Below, piece by piece: positions 36,773 through 45,485 of a stretch of DNA of 64,000 nucleotides. Position 1 is the stretch's first letter; every line of letters begins with the position of its first letter. The stretch comes from Glaciecola amylolytica (GTDB taxonomy: Bacteria > Bacteroidota > Bacteroidia > Flavobacteriales_D > Crocinitomicaceae), in contig CP034120.1 of the NCBI GenBank assembly GCA_003856375.1, forward strand, positions 2,294,001-2,358,000, read 5' to 3'. Made by a program: the position numbers and the translations under genes. The notes under the pieces were generated by a model. The model saw nothing but the letters and a program-made list of their open reading frames with translations, was not told the origin of the DNA and searched no databases.

Positions 36773-36814
36773 TCTCAATATATTGAAAGGCTCATCCCTT
36801 TCCTTCGGTATCAA

Positions 36815-37261
36815 TTAGTTATTTTCGTGTTTATAAGAACAATTCGTCTTAGATGTATCGATCAGGAAACGTTTATTCAATAAACGCCGACCTAAAAGAA
36901 TGGGATTTCGCAAGCCAGTTCGTTCCGTCAACGAAAATACGGTTTCATACGTTTCTCCGAACAAGCGAATGGTTCCTTTAACAAAAAAACGTTCCTGAGC
37001 GATTCCGTTTGAACTCTTCACAATCTTCGTTTTAAAGTCATTGAACACGACTTCTTTTCCGGTATAACCTGAAATAGCGGGATCCAGAAAGACCACCCGA
37101 AGCTGTTCTTTTTCACCAAATTCAATCACTTCAATCGATTCGCAGTGCATCGAGCTTGAATAGGCTCCTGAATCGATTTTCACGGGAACATCTTTCAGTT
37201 CAAAACTTGGAAAGGAAACCAAATCCTTTCGTCCGATTATTTTCTTATTCCTTGATTCCAT
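36815..37261 (-). CDS. RimK-linked retropepsin-like aspartic protease (Zn_protease/RimB family)
   Basis: 148 residues with one clear DSGA motif (KIDSGAYSSSMHC, about 27-40) in a small all-beta fold; I see no second aspartic motif, so it should work as a retropepsin-like dimer. Family members are encoded next to rimK and control the RimK-modified protein. First gene of the operon; the start codon region overlaps a strong forward-strand promoter motif for rplS (37252-37278). Confidence 0.85.
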   Translation of the reverse strand: MESRNKKIIGRKDLVSFPSFELKDVPVKIDSGAYSSSMHCESIEVIEFGEKEQLRVVFLDPAISGYTGKEVVFNDFKTKIVKSSNGIAQERFFVKGTIRLFGETYETVFSLTERTGLRNPILLGRRLLNKRFLIDTSKTNCSYKHENN

Positions 37262-37278
37262 TTTTCTCGGTATCTTTG
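37252..37278 (+). promoter_or_regulatory. Candidate rplS promoter with long leader
   Basis: TTG (37252-37254), 16-nt spacer, then TATCTTTG, a perfect TAnnTTTG box. The start would be about 150 nt upstream of rplS. It overlaps the first codons of the divergent rimK-linked protease. A second, weaker box (TAATATTG, about 37395-37402) lies closer to rplS. A 7-bp hairpin TTTCGAT-a-ATCGAAA (37293-37307) lies in the leader. Confidence 0.5.
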
Positions 37279-37437
37279 TAAAGGAGTTATTGTTTCGATA
37301 ATCGAAATTAGAAAAAAAGGGATTCGGAACAGAAAAACAGCTTCAAATAAAAAAAAGTTAGGCGTTTCATCGTAAATTGAAAAATTATTCCTAATATTGC
37401 ACCCCCAATTATGGGATAGTGAAAGAAAATTAGAGTC

Positions 37438-37794
37438 ATGGATTTTATCAGAGAGCTTCAAAAAGAACTAGTAGAATTAAAAGAATTCCCAGCTTTCGGT
37501 GCTGGAGATACAGTAACCGTATCTTACAAAATTAAAGAAGGAAACAAAGAGCGTATTCAGCAGTTCCAAGGTGTTGTTTTACAACGTCGTGGTTCAGGTT
37601 CAACTGAAACGTTTACAGTTCGCAAAATGTCAGGAAACGTAGGTGTAGAGCGTATCTTCCCTATTTCGTCTCCTTTTATTGATACAATTACAGTAAACAA
37701 GCGTGGAGCAGTTCGTCGTGCACGTATCTTCTACTTCCGTGGTCTTACCGGAAAAGCAGCACGTATCAAAGAAAAAAGAAGCTTCTCTCACTAA
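37438..37794 (+). CDS. rplS: 50S ribosomal protein L19
   Basis: 118 residues, the usual length. Family hallmarks: [16 protein letters not shown] near the start, [40 protein letters not shown], and [25 protein letters not shown]19 sits at the 30S-50S interface. Transcribed alone with an intrinsic terminator 26 nt downstream. The long leader could carry control elements, but no known leader motif is recognised. Confidence 0.97.
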   Translation: MDFIRELQKELVELKEFPAFGAGDTVTVSYKIKEGNKERIQQFQGVVLQRRGSGSTETFTVRKMSGNVGVERIFPISSPFIDTITVNKRGAVRRARIFYFRGLTGKAARIKEKRSFSH

Positions 37795-37820
37795 GCCGAA
37801 GATTAATCTCGATATATCAA

Positions 37821-37850
37821 ACCCTGACATTGATTGTCAGGGTTTTTTTG
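37821..37850 (+). terminator. Rho-independent terminator after rplS
   Basis: ACCCTGACA, loop TTGAT, TGTCAGGGT, then seven T. A perfect 9-bp G/C-rich stem. Confidence 0.95.
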
Positions 37851-37885
37851 TGTTTTGTGGCATCAACTTTGTAAATCACAGAGTC

Positions 37886-38686
37886 ATGAAAAAAATCTCC
37901 TTCCTCCTCTTGCCCCTTGCATTGATACAGGCTTGCTCGGGACAAACACCTGCCAAATCAGAAAATCCCCAAACACCTGAAACAACAAAACAGGTTCAAG
38001 CGGAAACCAATCCGATTCAAGTATTGTATGATCAATATAAGGACAATTCCAAACCGAGCATTTCTTCAGGAACAGTGAGCAACGGAAGTTTGAAAAACGG
38101 AAGATTATTTCCTTTCAAAGGTCCGAACTTCATTTATTTCGATTCGACCAGTTATCTTGAAAAGCATGCTTTCGTAAATGAGAAAGTGTATCAAACAGTT
38201 CTGAACACCTATCAGAAATTTGAACAGCTTCTGCCTTCGTTTGAATTTGGTTTGATGGAATGTTCCAACGAACACGGAGGGAAAATCTGGCCTCACCGCA
38301 CGCATCAAAACGGTTTAAGTGTGGATTTCATGTCGCCATTGCTGAAAAACGGGACTCCAACAACTGATTTCAATACGCTGGGACTTCCGCATTACCTGAT
38401 GGATTTTGATGAAAACGGAGTGTATACGGAAGATCAAAACTATCAGATCGATTTCAATCTCATTGCCCGGCATCTTTTGGAGTTAAACGAACAAGCACAC
38501 AAAAACGGACTCAAAATCGAGAAGGTTATTCTGAAAATTGCCCTGAAAGATGAATTGTTTGCTACGGAATACGTGCAAAAATTGAAGAACAGCGGCATTT
38601 ATTTTGCGACTAAACTCAGTGACTTGATCGATAGTCTGCACGATGATCATTATCATGTGGATTTCGGAATTTCAGGCGGGAAATAA
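37886..38686 (+). CDS. Penicillin-insensitive murein endopeptidase-like lipoprotein
   Basis: 266 residues from the ATG at 37886. Lipoprotein signal peptide ending LIQAC (C17). The M74-type zinc site is visible: HRTHQNGLSVDFM (H137, H140, D147) and near the C-terminus DDHYHVDFGI (about 252-261). It cleaves peptidoglycan cross-links in the periplasm. A frame upstream of this ATG is open into rplS, and I reject it because the signal peptide is complete here. Spacer after the rplS terminator only 36 nt. Confidence 0.85.
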   Translation: MKKISFLLLPLALIQACSGQTPAKSENPQTPETTKQVQAETNPIQVLYDQYKDNSKPSISSGTVSNGSLKNGRLFPFKGPNFIYFDSTSYLEKHAFVNEKVYQTVLNTYQKFEQLLPSFEFGLMECSNEHGGKIWPHRTHQNGLSVDFMSPLLKNGTPTTDFNTLGLPHYLMDFDENGVYTEDQNYQIDFNLIARHLLELNEQAHKNGLKIEKVILKIALKDELFATEYVQKLKNSGIYFATKLSDLIDSLHDDHYHVDFGISGGK

Positions 38687-38794
38687 TGCCGGAATTTCCC
38701 GAATTTTGCCTGCCTGTCGCAATTTCCCAATATTACGACAAGTCAGTAAATATGGGCTATTCAGATCTTTTCCTTCCTCCACATCCTCTTTACT

Positions 38795-40039
38795 TCATTT
38801 TTTAGCCGCCCGTTTACTCCTTCCATAAATCAAGCGATAAAACGGCATGGTGAATCCTGTTTTTACCAGAAAGAAAAACACCACGCAATACACCGTACTG
38901 GACAAAATCACTGCGAAACAAATCGATTGAATGATCGCACCATCCATATGGCCTTGCTGAATAGGCAATGTCGCAATAACAGCCGCTCCCAAGCCTTTCG
39001 GAATCATAAACGACATGACCGCCCTGTCCAAAACCGGAGTTTCGGAAGAGATAACGAGCTTCACGACAATGATCCGGACGAGGTAAACAATGAACGTGAT
39101 CAAGGCTCCCCAAAGCAACCAGTCAATGCGGTTGATACGGATACTGATTCCGATAAACACGAAGAAAAAGGTTCGAAGCAGGAATACGATTTCACTAAAA
39201 AAAGTACGTTCTTCTTCCGGTAAAATAATCCGCTGATTCGGGATGATTTTTCGCAGGATCTTGGGTTCGAAATAACTCAGATTCCCTATTACAATTCCAA
39301 AAGTCAAAGCCGTTAAAGGCCCGCTGTAGTTCAGGTATTCCGAAAGTCCGTACAAAAGGAAGAGAAACGCAGGTGTGGAGAATTTGGTTGCTTTCAGCGT
39401 GGGCAATTTATTGAGAATGAAGGCCCAGAAAAGTGCTCCTAAAATACCGAATACAATTGCAAGCACCAAAGAGGTAATGAATTGAGAAATCAGTGTTTTG
39501 ACCGAAAAATCGCCGGAAACCATCAAGCCCAGAATTGCCAGCGGAATAGCCAAAGTAAACACATCCGTTTCAGCCGATTCGATAATGAGTGTTGTGGATG
39601 TTTTAGGCTGTACATCGACCTTTTTCACCAAACCAACCACTACGGCCGAAGAAGTTCCCCCCAACGCAGAACCGATAAATAAACTCGTCACCCAGGAAAG
39701 ATGAAAGATCTGATTGCACAAAATCGAAATCGTCACAGTGGTGAAAAGAAAACCGATGGCTGTAATTCCGGCGGAATCCTTGAAAGACTTTCTGACTTCC
39801 GAAATTTTGAGATCAGTTCCACTTTCAAAAAGAATAAAGATCAGCACAAAATTGCTGAATAAAGAACCGAATTGTCCGAAAGAATCCGGATTAACGATGT
39901 GAAATACCGGACCGAGCAGGATTCCCAGAAACATCAGTCCCAAAACATCCGGAATACTTCTTCGCTCAAAAACCCCACTCAAAAAATGACCGCAAAAGAT
40001 AAAGAATCCGATAATTATAATGATTACTGATGTCTCCAT
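38795..40039 (-). CDS. Cation:proton antiporter (CPA family, NhaP-like)
   Basis: 414 residues, about 12-13 membrane helices. FIGSALGGTSSAVVVGLVKK and LIIESAETDVFTLAIPLAI (about 130-170) contain the SA..D type ion site of CPA1/CPA2 antiporters (E and D in the middle of the membrane). It exchanges Na+ or K+ for protons in the inner membrane. It lacks the cytoplasmic RCK domain of longer members. Single-gene unit. Confidence 0.88.
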   Translation of the reverse strand: METSVIIIIIGFFIFCGHFLSGVFERRSIPDVLGLMFLGILLGPVFHIVNPDSFGQFGSLFSNFVLIFILFESGTDLKISEVRKSFKDSAGITAIGFLFTTVTISILCNQIFHLSWVTSLFIGSALGGTSSAVVVGLVKKVDVQPKTSTTLIIESAETDVFTLAIPLAILGLMVSGDFSVKTLISQFITSLVLAIVFGILGALFWAFILNKLPTLKATKFSTPAFLFLLYGLSEYLNYSGPLTALTFGIVIGNLSYFEPKILRKIIPNQRIILPEEERTFFSEIVFLLRTFFFVFIGISIRINRIDWLLWGALITFIVYLVRIIVVKLVISSETPVLDRAVMSFMIPKGLGAAVIATLPIQQGHMDGAIIQSICFAVILSSTVYCVVFFFLVKTGFTMPFYRLIYGRSKRAAKK

Positions 40040-40165
40040 AAAAACGGGTGTTGAGTAAGTGAAAATCCGTATTACCTCATTCGAAAAAATCTAAAATGAA
40101 ACTTAAACCGAACAAATCGATTGTAATGAAAATAAGTCATTTAACTTCGTCAAAAAACAATCTGC

Positions 40166-41086
40166 ATGAAAAACTCCATTTTGTTAACTCTTTTTACAAT
40201 TCTTGCAATGACCGGTTTTACTCAGATTCACACACCTGAATCCGATACGATCCGCATCAGGGAGCTGTTAACAGAACTCACCAAAACATCCAAACCACGC
40301 AACTATCAGAACGTCGATCAACTGAATGAAACCGCTTCTTTTATTTTTGATCAATTCAAGCAAAGTGCCGATACCGTCTTTTATCAAACCTATCAGGTTC
40401 GAGGCATTACTTATAAAAATGTCATCGCCCGTTTCGGAGATGCACAATCAGAACGGTTAATCATCGGGGCTCATTACGATGTTTGCGGCAATCAGGAAGG
40501 TGCAGATGACAATGCATCCGGAATTGTGGGTTTACTGGAACTGGCACGAATGCTCAAAGAACAGAAAACGCAAAAGAGTATCGAATTGGTGGCCTATACG
40601 CTGGAAGAACCTCCTTATTTCAGAACAGAATACATGGGAAGTTTCATTCACGCGAAATCACTCAAAGATTCCGGCACAAAGGTTTCCGGAATGATTTGTC
40701 TGGAAATGATCGGTTACTTCAAGGAAGAAAAACGCACACAAGACTATCCTTTGGGTTTGCTGAAACTCTTTTATGGTTCGAGAGGAAATTACATCACCGT
40801 TGTCAACAAATTCAGCAAGGGAAAAACAGCCCGGAAATTCACCAAAAGAATGGACCGGTTTACGACCTTGCCTGTCAAGAAATTCAACGGCCCGAAATCA
40901 CTCACCGGAATCGATTTTTCAGACCATCTGAACTACTGGAAAATGGGATACAGCGCTTGCATGGTAACAGATACAGCTTTTTACAGGAACAAAAATTATC
41001 ATCAGAAAACGGATGAGATGGGAACACTGAATATTTCCAAAATGGCAAGCGTCATAAATGGTGTTTTTTTAAGTATATTAGCTTAA
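40166..41086 (+). CDS. M28 family zinc aminopeptidase-like protein
   Basis: 306 residues with a signal peptide (to about 20). Co-catalytic zinc site of family M28: IGAHYDVCGNQEGADDNASG (H, bridging D, and the D of DDNASG, about 99-118), YTLEEPPYF (E pair), and DHLNYW (D and H). Secreted or periplasmic peptidase. Followed 11 nt later by a Kazal-like inhibitor gene, which is suggestive. Confidence 0.9.
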   Translation: MKNSILLTLFTILAMTGFTQIHTPESDTIRIRELLTELTKTSKPRNYQNVDQLNETASFIFDQFKQSADTVFYQTYQVRGITYKNVIARFGDAQSERLIIGAHYDVCGNQEGADDNASGIVGLLELARMLKEQKTQKSIELVAYTLEEPPYFRTEYMGSFIHAKSLKDSGTKVSGMICLEMIGYFKEEKRTQDYPLGLLKLFYGSRGNYITVVNKFSKGKTARKFTKRMDRFTTLPVKKFNGPKSLTGIDFSDHLNYWKMGYSACMVTDTAFYRNKNYHQKTDEMGTLNISKMASVINGVFLSILA

Positions 41087-41097
41087 ATTCTTAGATT

Positions 41098-41307
41098 ATG
41101 AAGATCTTACTATTCTCATCGATTCTGGCAGTTAGTGCTGCAAAAGGCTGCAGCAAAGAAGATTGCACTGAAAAAGTTAAAGAAGATTGTGTGTGCACCA
41201 TGCAATACGATCCTGTTTGCGGCTGTAACCAAAAAACATATTCGAATGCCTGTACTGCACAATGCCACGGAATTACGAAATATGTGAAAGGGGAATGCCC
41301 GAAATAA
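41098..41307 (+). CDS. Kazal-type serine protease inhibitor-like small protein
   Basis: 69 residues. After a short secretion signal, nine cysteines; the last six follow the Kazal pattern: C-x-C-x7-C-x-C-x(8)-C-x3-C, with YDPVCGCNQKTYSNAC as core and a final GEC. Kazal proteins block serine proteases or are structural. The P1 site is uncertain. A lipobox is not clear (AAKGC). It follows the M28 gene by 11 nt, so both are probably on one mRNA, although M28 is not a serine protease. Confidence 0.8.
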   Translation: MKILLFSSILAVSAAKGCSKEDCTEKVKEDCVCTMQYDPVCGCNQKTYSNACTAQCHGITKYVKGECPK

Positions 41308-41314
41308 TTCACTC

Positions 41315-41399
41315 TTCGACTCCGCTCAGTGTTCCGTATGGTCTCAAAAAGAGGTTGAGCGAAATCGATGACAACTATTCATTCCGATAGCTATCGGAA
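41315..41399. repeat. Intergenic hairpin element with 18-bp perfect palindrome
   Basis: First part: TCGACTCCGCTCA near 41315-41328 pairs with the complement of TGAGCGAAATCGA (41356-41368), 11 of 13 positions. Second part: TTCCGATAGCTATCGGAA (41382-41399), a perfect palindrome. The same motifs recur at 4951 and 20511. Separates the Kazal and ketosteroid-isomerase-like genes; possible terminator. Confidence 0.6.
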
Positions 41400-41418
41400 C
41401 TCACATTTTAAATTAAAA

Positions 41419-41820
41419 ATGACAGCTTTAGAAACCGTAACAGCATATTACAACGCTTTTAACGCACGCAACTGGAATGATATGTTGGCTTTGGTCGACG
41501 AAAACATCACACACGAACCCAATCAGGGAACTCCGCGGATCGGGAAAAAATTGTTTACCGAGTTCATGCAGCACATGGACGAAAGTTATTCTGAAACGCT
41601 GAAAGACATCGTTCTTTTTTCTTCTGCAACAGAAGGACGAATTGCCGCGGAATTTGTGGTTCACGGAACATACAAAAAGGCAGAAGAAGGTTTGCCTCCT
41701 GCTCACGGACAATCTTACGTTCTTCCGGCAGCAGCGTTTCTGGAAGTTCAGAATGGAAAAATCACCCGGGTTACGACTTACTATAACCTGGAATTATGGA
41801 TCGAACTGGTCTCAAAATAA
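41419..41820 (+). CDS. SnoaL/ketosteroid isomerase-like protein
   Basis: 133 residues from the ATG at 41419 (MTALETVTAYYNAFNARNW). An in-frame ATG upstream lies inside the palindromic element, so I reject it. NTF2-like cone fold: an N-terminal helix pair, DENITHEPNQGTPRIG, then the strands ending TRVTTYYNLELWIELV. Many family members are isomerases or small-ligand binders, but the catalytic pair is not clear. Followed by GNAT and nitrilase genes 3 nt and then overlapping, so a three-gene operon. Confidence 0.82.
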   Translation: MTALETVTAYYNAFNARNWNDMLALVDENITHEPNQGTPRIGKKLFTEFMQHMDESYSETLKDIVLFSSATEGRIAAEFVVHGTYKKAEEGLPPAHGQSYVLPAAAFLEVQNGKITRVTTYYNLELWIELVSK

Positions 41821-41823
41821 ATC

Positions 41824-42414
41824 GTGAATCGCTTACGACGTGAATTAGCCCTTGGATTTGAAATCGCAGAATTGATTCCCCAATTGAGTCAGTTACGCAT
41901 GGATGTTTTTCACGAATTTCCTTACTTGTATGAAGGTTCTCTGGAATACGAGAAAAACTATCTGCAGATCTATACCCAAAATCCACTGAGTCTGTTGTAT
42001 GCCGTGTTCGATGGCGATCGGATGGTTGGTGCAACAACCGGAATGCCTTTAATTGCAGAATCTATTGAAATTCAACAACCTTTTATAGACCGCGGATTAA
42101 ATGTTCAGGAGATTTTCTATTTCGGGGAAAGCATTCTTTTACCGGCATATCGTGGTCAGGGAATTGGTCATCAGTTTTTTGATATCCGCGAAAAACATGC
42201 TCTGGAACACGGATTCAGAGTCACCGCATTCTGCTCGGTTGTTCGCCCGGAGGATCATCCTTTGAGACCCGAAGCTTATCGTCCGAACAATGATTTTTGG
42301 AGAAAACGCGGCTACATCGAACAAGATTACTGCTGTCAGATGTCGTGGCTCGACAGAAACGAAACAAAAGAAACAGAAAAAGAATTGATTTTTTGGAAAA
42401 GAGAATGGAGGTAA
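41824..42414 (+). CDS. GNAT family N-acetyltransferase
   Basis: 196 residues with a GTG start 3 nt after the previous stop. Acetyl-CoA loop PAYRGQGIGHQFFDIREKHALEHG (about 103-126) is clear. It overlaps the next, nitrilase-like gene by 10 bp. The same domain pair is fused in the protein at 15743-17275, which supports a shared pathway and suggests the two encoded proteins act together here. Substrate unknown. Confidence 0.88.
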   Translation: MNRLRRELALGFEIAELIPQLSQLRMDVFHEFPYLYEGSLEYEKNYLQIYTQNPLSLLYAVFDGDRMVGATTGMPLIAESIEIQQPFIDRGLNVQEIFYFGESILLPAYRGQGIGHQFFDIREKHALEHGFRVTAFCSVVRPEDHPLRPEAYRPNNDFWRKRGYIEQDYCCQMSWLDRNETKETEKELIFWKREWR

Positions 42415-43346
42415 CAATTGCTTTAGCTCAATATCCGATCACCGCACGTCAGTCATTGGAAGATTGGAAAAATCACACGGAAAAATGGATTTCCGAAGCC
42501 GTTACTCAGGGAGCACAAATCCTTACTTTCCCTGAATACGGAAGCATGGAATTGACTTCGTTATTTTCTCAGGAAGTACGTGATGATCTCAAACTTCAGA
42601 TTGATCATTTACAGGATCTTCTCCCCTTTTTCATTGAAACGTTTCAGGGTTTTGCTCAAAAATACAACAGTGTCATCGTTGCACCGAGCTTTCCCGTTGC
42701 TTTAACGGATAAAACCGTCAATCGCTGTTTTGTCTTCACTCAAAACGATTATTCCTATCAGGATAAACATTTCATGACGCGTTTTGAAGATGAATCCTGG
42801 GGAATTTCTCCTTCCGACGGTACTTTGCGCTTGTTTGAAACACCTTTCGGCAGGTTTGGCGTTCAGATCTGCTTCGATATTGAATTTCCCATGGGTGGAC
42901 ATTTATTGGCAGAAGCCGGTGCCCAGTTTATTCTCGTTCCTTCCTGCACCGAAACTCTGAAAGGCGCTACACGTGTACACATTGGAGCGCGGGCACGGGC
43001 AATGGAACAGCAAATCTATACCGGAGTTTCACAAACTGTTGGGAACGCACTTTGGTCTCCTGCCGTGGATATCAATTTCGGATACACAGCCATTTATTCA
43101 TCTCCCGATGGCGATTTTCAAGACGAAGGAATTCTTGCTCTTACCGAAGCTCAAAATCCCGGCTGGCTCATTCATACACTGGATCTTTCCAAAAACGAAG
43201 AAATCCGTGAAAACGGGCAGGTTTTGAATTTCAAACACAGTCAACGTCAGGAAATTCGGGATGGAAAAAGCAGTGTGGAAGTGGTTTGGATGAAGGAAGA
43301 ATTAATTGAACAAGCTGTAAAAAATGTGACAGAGTTTAGATCGTAG
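42405..43346 (+). CDS. Carbon-nitrogen hydrolase (nitrilase superfamily)
   Basis: 313 residues from the ATG at 42405, where the protein begins MEVTIALAQYPI as expected; upstream frame belongs to the overlap. Catalytic triad: E44 (TFPEYG), K121 (YQDKHF), C156 (VQICFDIEFP). It hydrolyses amide or nitrile bonds of small molecules. Overlaps the GNAT gene by 10 bp, so translation is coupled. It is the unfused counterpart of the C-terminal half at 15743-17275. Confidence 0.92.
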   Translation: MEVTIALAQYPITARQSLEDWKNHTEKWISEAVTQGAQILTFPEYGSMELTSLFSQEVRDDLKLQIDHLQDLLPFFIETFQGFAQKYNSVIVAPSFPVALTDKTVNRCFVFTQNDYSYQDKHFMTRFEDESWGISPSDGTLRLFETPFGRFGVQICFDIEFPMGGHLLAEAGAQFILVPSCTETLKGATRVHIGARARAMEQQIYTGVSQTVGNALWSPAVDINFGYTAIYSSPDGDFQDEGILALTEAQNPGWLIHTLDLSKNEEIRENGQVLNFKHSQRQEIRDGKSSVEVVWMKEELIEQAVKNVTEFRS

Positions 43347-43421
43347 TTTTGAGAATTCTCTGCGACCTTTGCTTCTTAGCGTTTCATTCAACTCAACTTT
43401 ATTTTTAAAAAAGCAGAGCTT

Positions 43422-43461
43422 TTGAAGACGAAGCGTAGCCCGAAAGGACGTTATGCAAGGT
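43422..43461. repeat. Second dispersed repeat, copy B
   Basis: About 40 bp similar to 13926-13966: TGAAGACGAAGCGTAGCCCG ... GACGTTATGCAAGGT. It lies in the gap between a nitrilase gene and a small membrane protein gene. Confidence 0.6.
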
Positions 43462-43529
43462 CGGAAGAGCGCAAAGTTTTGTAAAAGATTAATTTTACAT
43501 CCTTGATTAACTAAACAACCGATAATCTC

Positions 43530-44075
43530 ATGACTAAAATCTGGCAAGGAAAACGAACCGACTTTTTATTGATTCTCCTCTACTCACTTGTTCAGGGAGT
43601 AATCATTCATTTGCTTATTTCGTACAGGCAATCTCTCCAAATCAAACATCCGCAGGAATTTAATGAAGCATTCACCAATCCTGAGACTTTTTTCATTACG
43701 CTCATTTATTTATTGATTGTTGTGTCGCCCGTAGGCATCTATTTCCGGAAAGTTCCTAAAAAGCTTCAACTGGATCTTGCAAACCGGAAGCTCGAAATCA
43801 AAAAACGCAGAAAAACCTTGCGTTATGAGATGGATTATATCCGCTTTTATCAACGGCAGACGATGTTTTTTTCCATCCTTGAAATTCATGCAACATTCCA
43901 AACGGCACGAAACGGTTCTGTCGAAAAACTGGCAACAGTAATCATTGTTCCTAATTGGGGATTATCCTGGAACAAAAAAGTGATAACGGAGATTGTTCAT
44001 GAATTGATTCAGGCAAACGTTCCTGAAATAAAGACCCGGAAGTCTGTTCCACTTTCCGAATACTTTCAAAAATGA
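43530..44075 (+). CDS. Small membrane protein, unknown (possible PH-like domain)
   Basis: 181 residues: two membrane helices (about 10-30, 53-73), then a cytoplasmic beta-rich part (LQLDLANRKLEIKKRRKTLRYE ... FYQRQTMFFSILEI) resembling the layout of bacterial PH-like (YdbT/YvbH-type) proteins. I cannot name the family with certainty. Not linked to neighbours by spacing. Confidence 0.6.
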   Translation: MTKIWQGKRTDFLLILLYSLVQGVIIHLLISYRQSLQIKHPQEFNEAFTNPETFFITLIYLLIVVSPVGIYFRKVPKKLQLDLANRKLEIKKRRKTLRYEMDYIRFYQRQTMFFSILEIHATFQTARNGSVEKLATVIIVPNWGLSWNKKVITEIVHELIQANVPEIKTRKSVPLSEYFQK

Positions 44076-44114
44076 CATTTCTTTGGTACATTGTAGCATA
44101 CAATTTTCAATTCC

Positions 44115-45479
44115 ATGAAAACACTCATCGAACAGCAGCGTGCTTTTTTCAATACCAACAAGACCAAAGACACAGATTTCCGGATTGAACAGCTTCAACG
44201 CCTGAAAACACTCTTGCTTTCGAATCAAAACCGCTTGAATGAAGCCATTTATGCCGATTTCAAAAAATCTCCGTTCGAGACTTTTACCAATGAATTCGGG
44301 TTGGTGTTTCTGGACATCGATGAAGCATGTAAAAAGCTTAAATCCTGGTCAAAACGGAAACGCGTTCGAACCAATTGGGTGAATTTTCCGGCAAAAAGCT
44401 ACATTATTCCCGAGCCTTTGGGAGTTTCGCTGGTGATCGGAGCATGGAATTATCCTTACCAGCTTTCTTTTGCACCCGTTATTGCCGCTATTGCTGCCGG
44501 AAATACCGTGATTCTGAAACCGAGCGAATTACCTTCGAATACCAGCCGCGTGATGGCGGAATTGATCAATTCTCACTTCGATACAGCTTTCTTTCAGGTG
44601 GTCGAAGGCGGAATTTCAGAGACAACGGCTTTATTGGAACAGCGTTTCGACAAGATATTTTTCACCGGAAGTCCGAACGTCGGTAGAATTGTGTATCAGG
44701 CCGCAGCTAAACACCTCACTCCTGTTACGCTGGAACTCGGTGGGAAAAGTCCTGCTATTTTTACTGAAAATGCCAACTTAAAAATGGGCGTTAAACGCTT
44801 GATCTGGGCAAAGTTCCTGAATTCAGGGCAAACCTGCATTGCTCCGGATTACGTTTTGCTTCCCAAATCCATGAAGGAAGAGTTTTTACTTTTAGCCAAA
44901 GAGGAAATCGAACTTGCTCAGTATTCTGTTCAAAACGGGAATTACATTCAAATTATCAACGATCGGAATGTGCAGCGATTGAAACAGTTATTGGACCCTG
45001 AAAAGGTTTATTCAGGAGGAAAAACGGATGAAGAAGAACGAATCATTGAACCAACCTTGCTTCACAACATCACTTTCAGCGATCCGATCATGCAGGAGGA
45101 GATTTTCGGACCGCTTCTCCCCGTTCTCACTTACGATTCCTTAGACGATGCTATTGCTGAAGTCAAAAACCGGGAAAAACCGCTTTCATGCTATATTTTC
45201 ACCAGTGATACTTCTCTGAAGAATAAACTGCTTTCCGGGATTTCATTTGGTGGCGGGGCGGTGAATGAAGCGATCATGCATATTTCCAACAGTCGTCTGC
45301 CTTTTGGAGGAGTTGGTCAAAGCGGAACAGGTTCTTATCACGGAGAAGCCGGTTTCAGAGCCTTTTCACACTACAAAAGCATTCTTGAAAAAGCAAACTG
45401 GTTCGAAACCAAACTCAAGTATTCTCCTTATTCCGAAGGAAAATTGAAATGGATCAAGCGCTTGATGGGAATCCGGTAA
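44115..45479 (+). CDS. Aldehyde dehydrogenase (ALDH3-like)
   Basis: 454 residues. Motifs in order: GAWNYPYQL, ILKPSELPSNTS, FTGSPNVGR, ELGGKSP (general base E), NSGQTCIAPDYV (catalytic C near residue 245), and EEIFGPLLPVL. The short C-terminus with a basic/aromatic tail resembles family 3 enzymes, which oxidise fatty aldehydes to acids with NAD(P)+. Faces a convergent AraC-type gene 6 nt downstream. A C-terminal membrane tail is not clear. Confidence 0.93.
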   Translation: MKTLIEQQRAFFNTNKTKDTDFRIEQLQRLKTLLLSNQNRLNEAIYADFKKSPFETFTNEFGLVFLDIDEACKKLKSWSKRKRVRTNWVNFPAKSYIIPEPLGVSLVIGAWNYPYQLSFAPVIAAIAAGNTVILKPSELPSNTSRVMAELINSHFDTAFFQVVEGGISETTALLEQRFDKIFFTGSPNVGRIVYQAAAKHLTPVTLELGGKSPAIFTENANLKMGVKRLIWAKFLNSGQTCIAPDYVLLPKSMKEEFLLLAKEEIELAQYSVQNGNYIQIINDRNVQRLKQLLDPEKVYSGGKTDEEERIIEPTLLHNITFSDPIMQEEIFGPLLPVLTYDSLDDAIAEVKNREKPLSCYIFTSDTSLKNKLLSGISFGGGAVNEAIMHISNSRLPFGGVGQSGTGSYHGEAGFRAFSHYKSILEKANWFETKLKYSPYSEGKLKWIKRLMGIR

Positions 45480-45485
45480 AACGGA

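Noticed and set aside
36773-36814. RimK start at 36814
   Set aside because: The 14 extra residues ([14 protein letters not shown]) do not match RimK starts; ATG at 36772 does.
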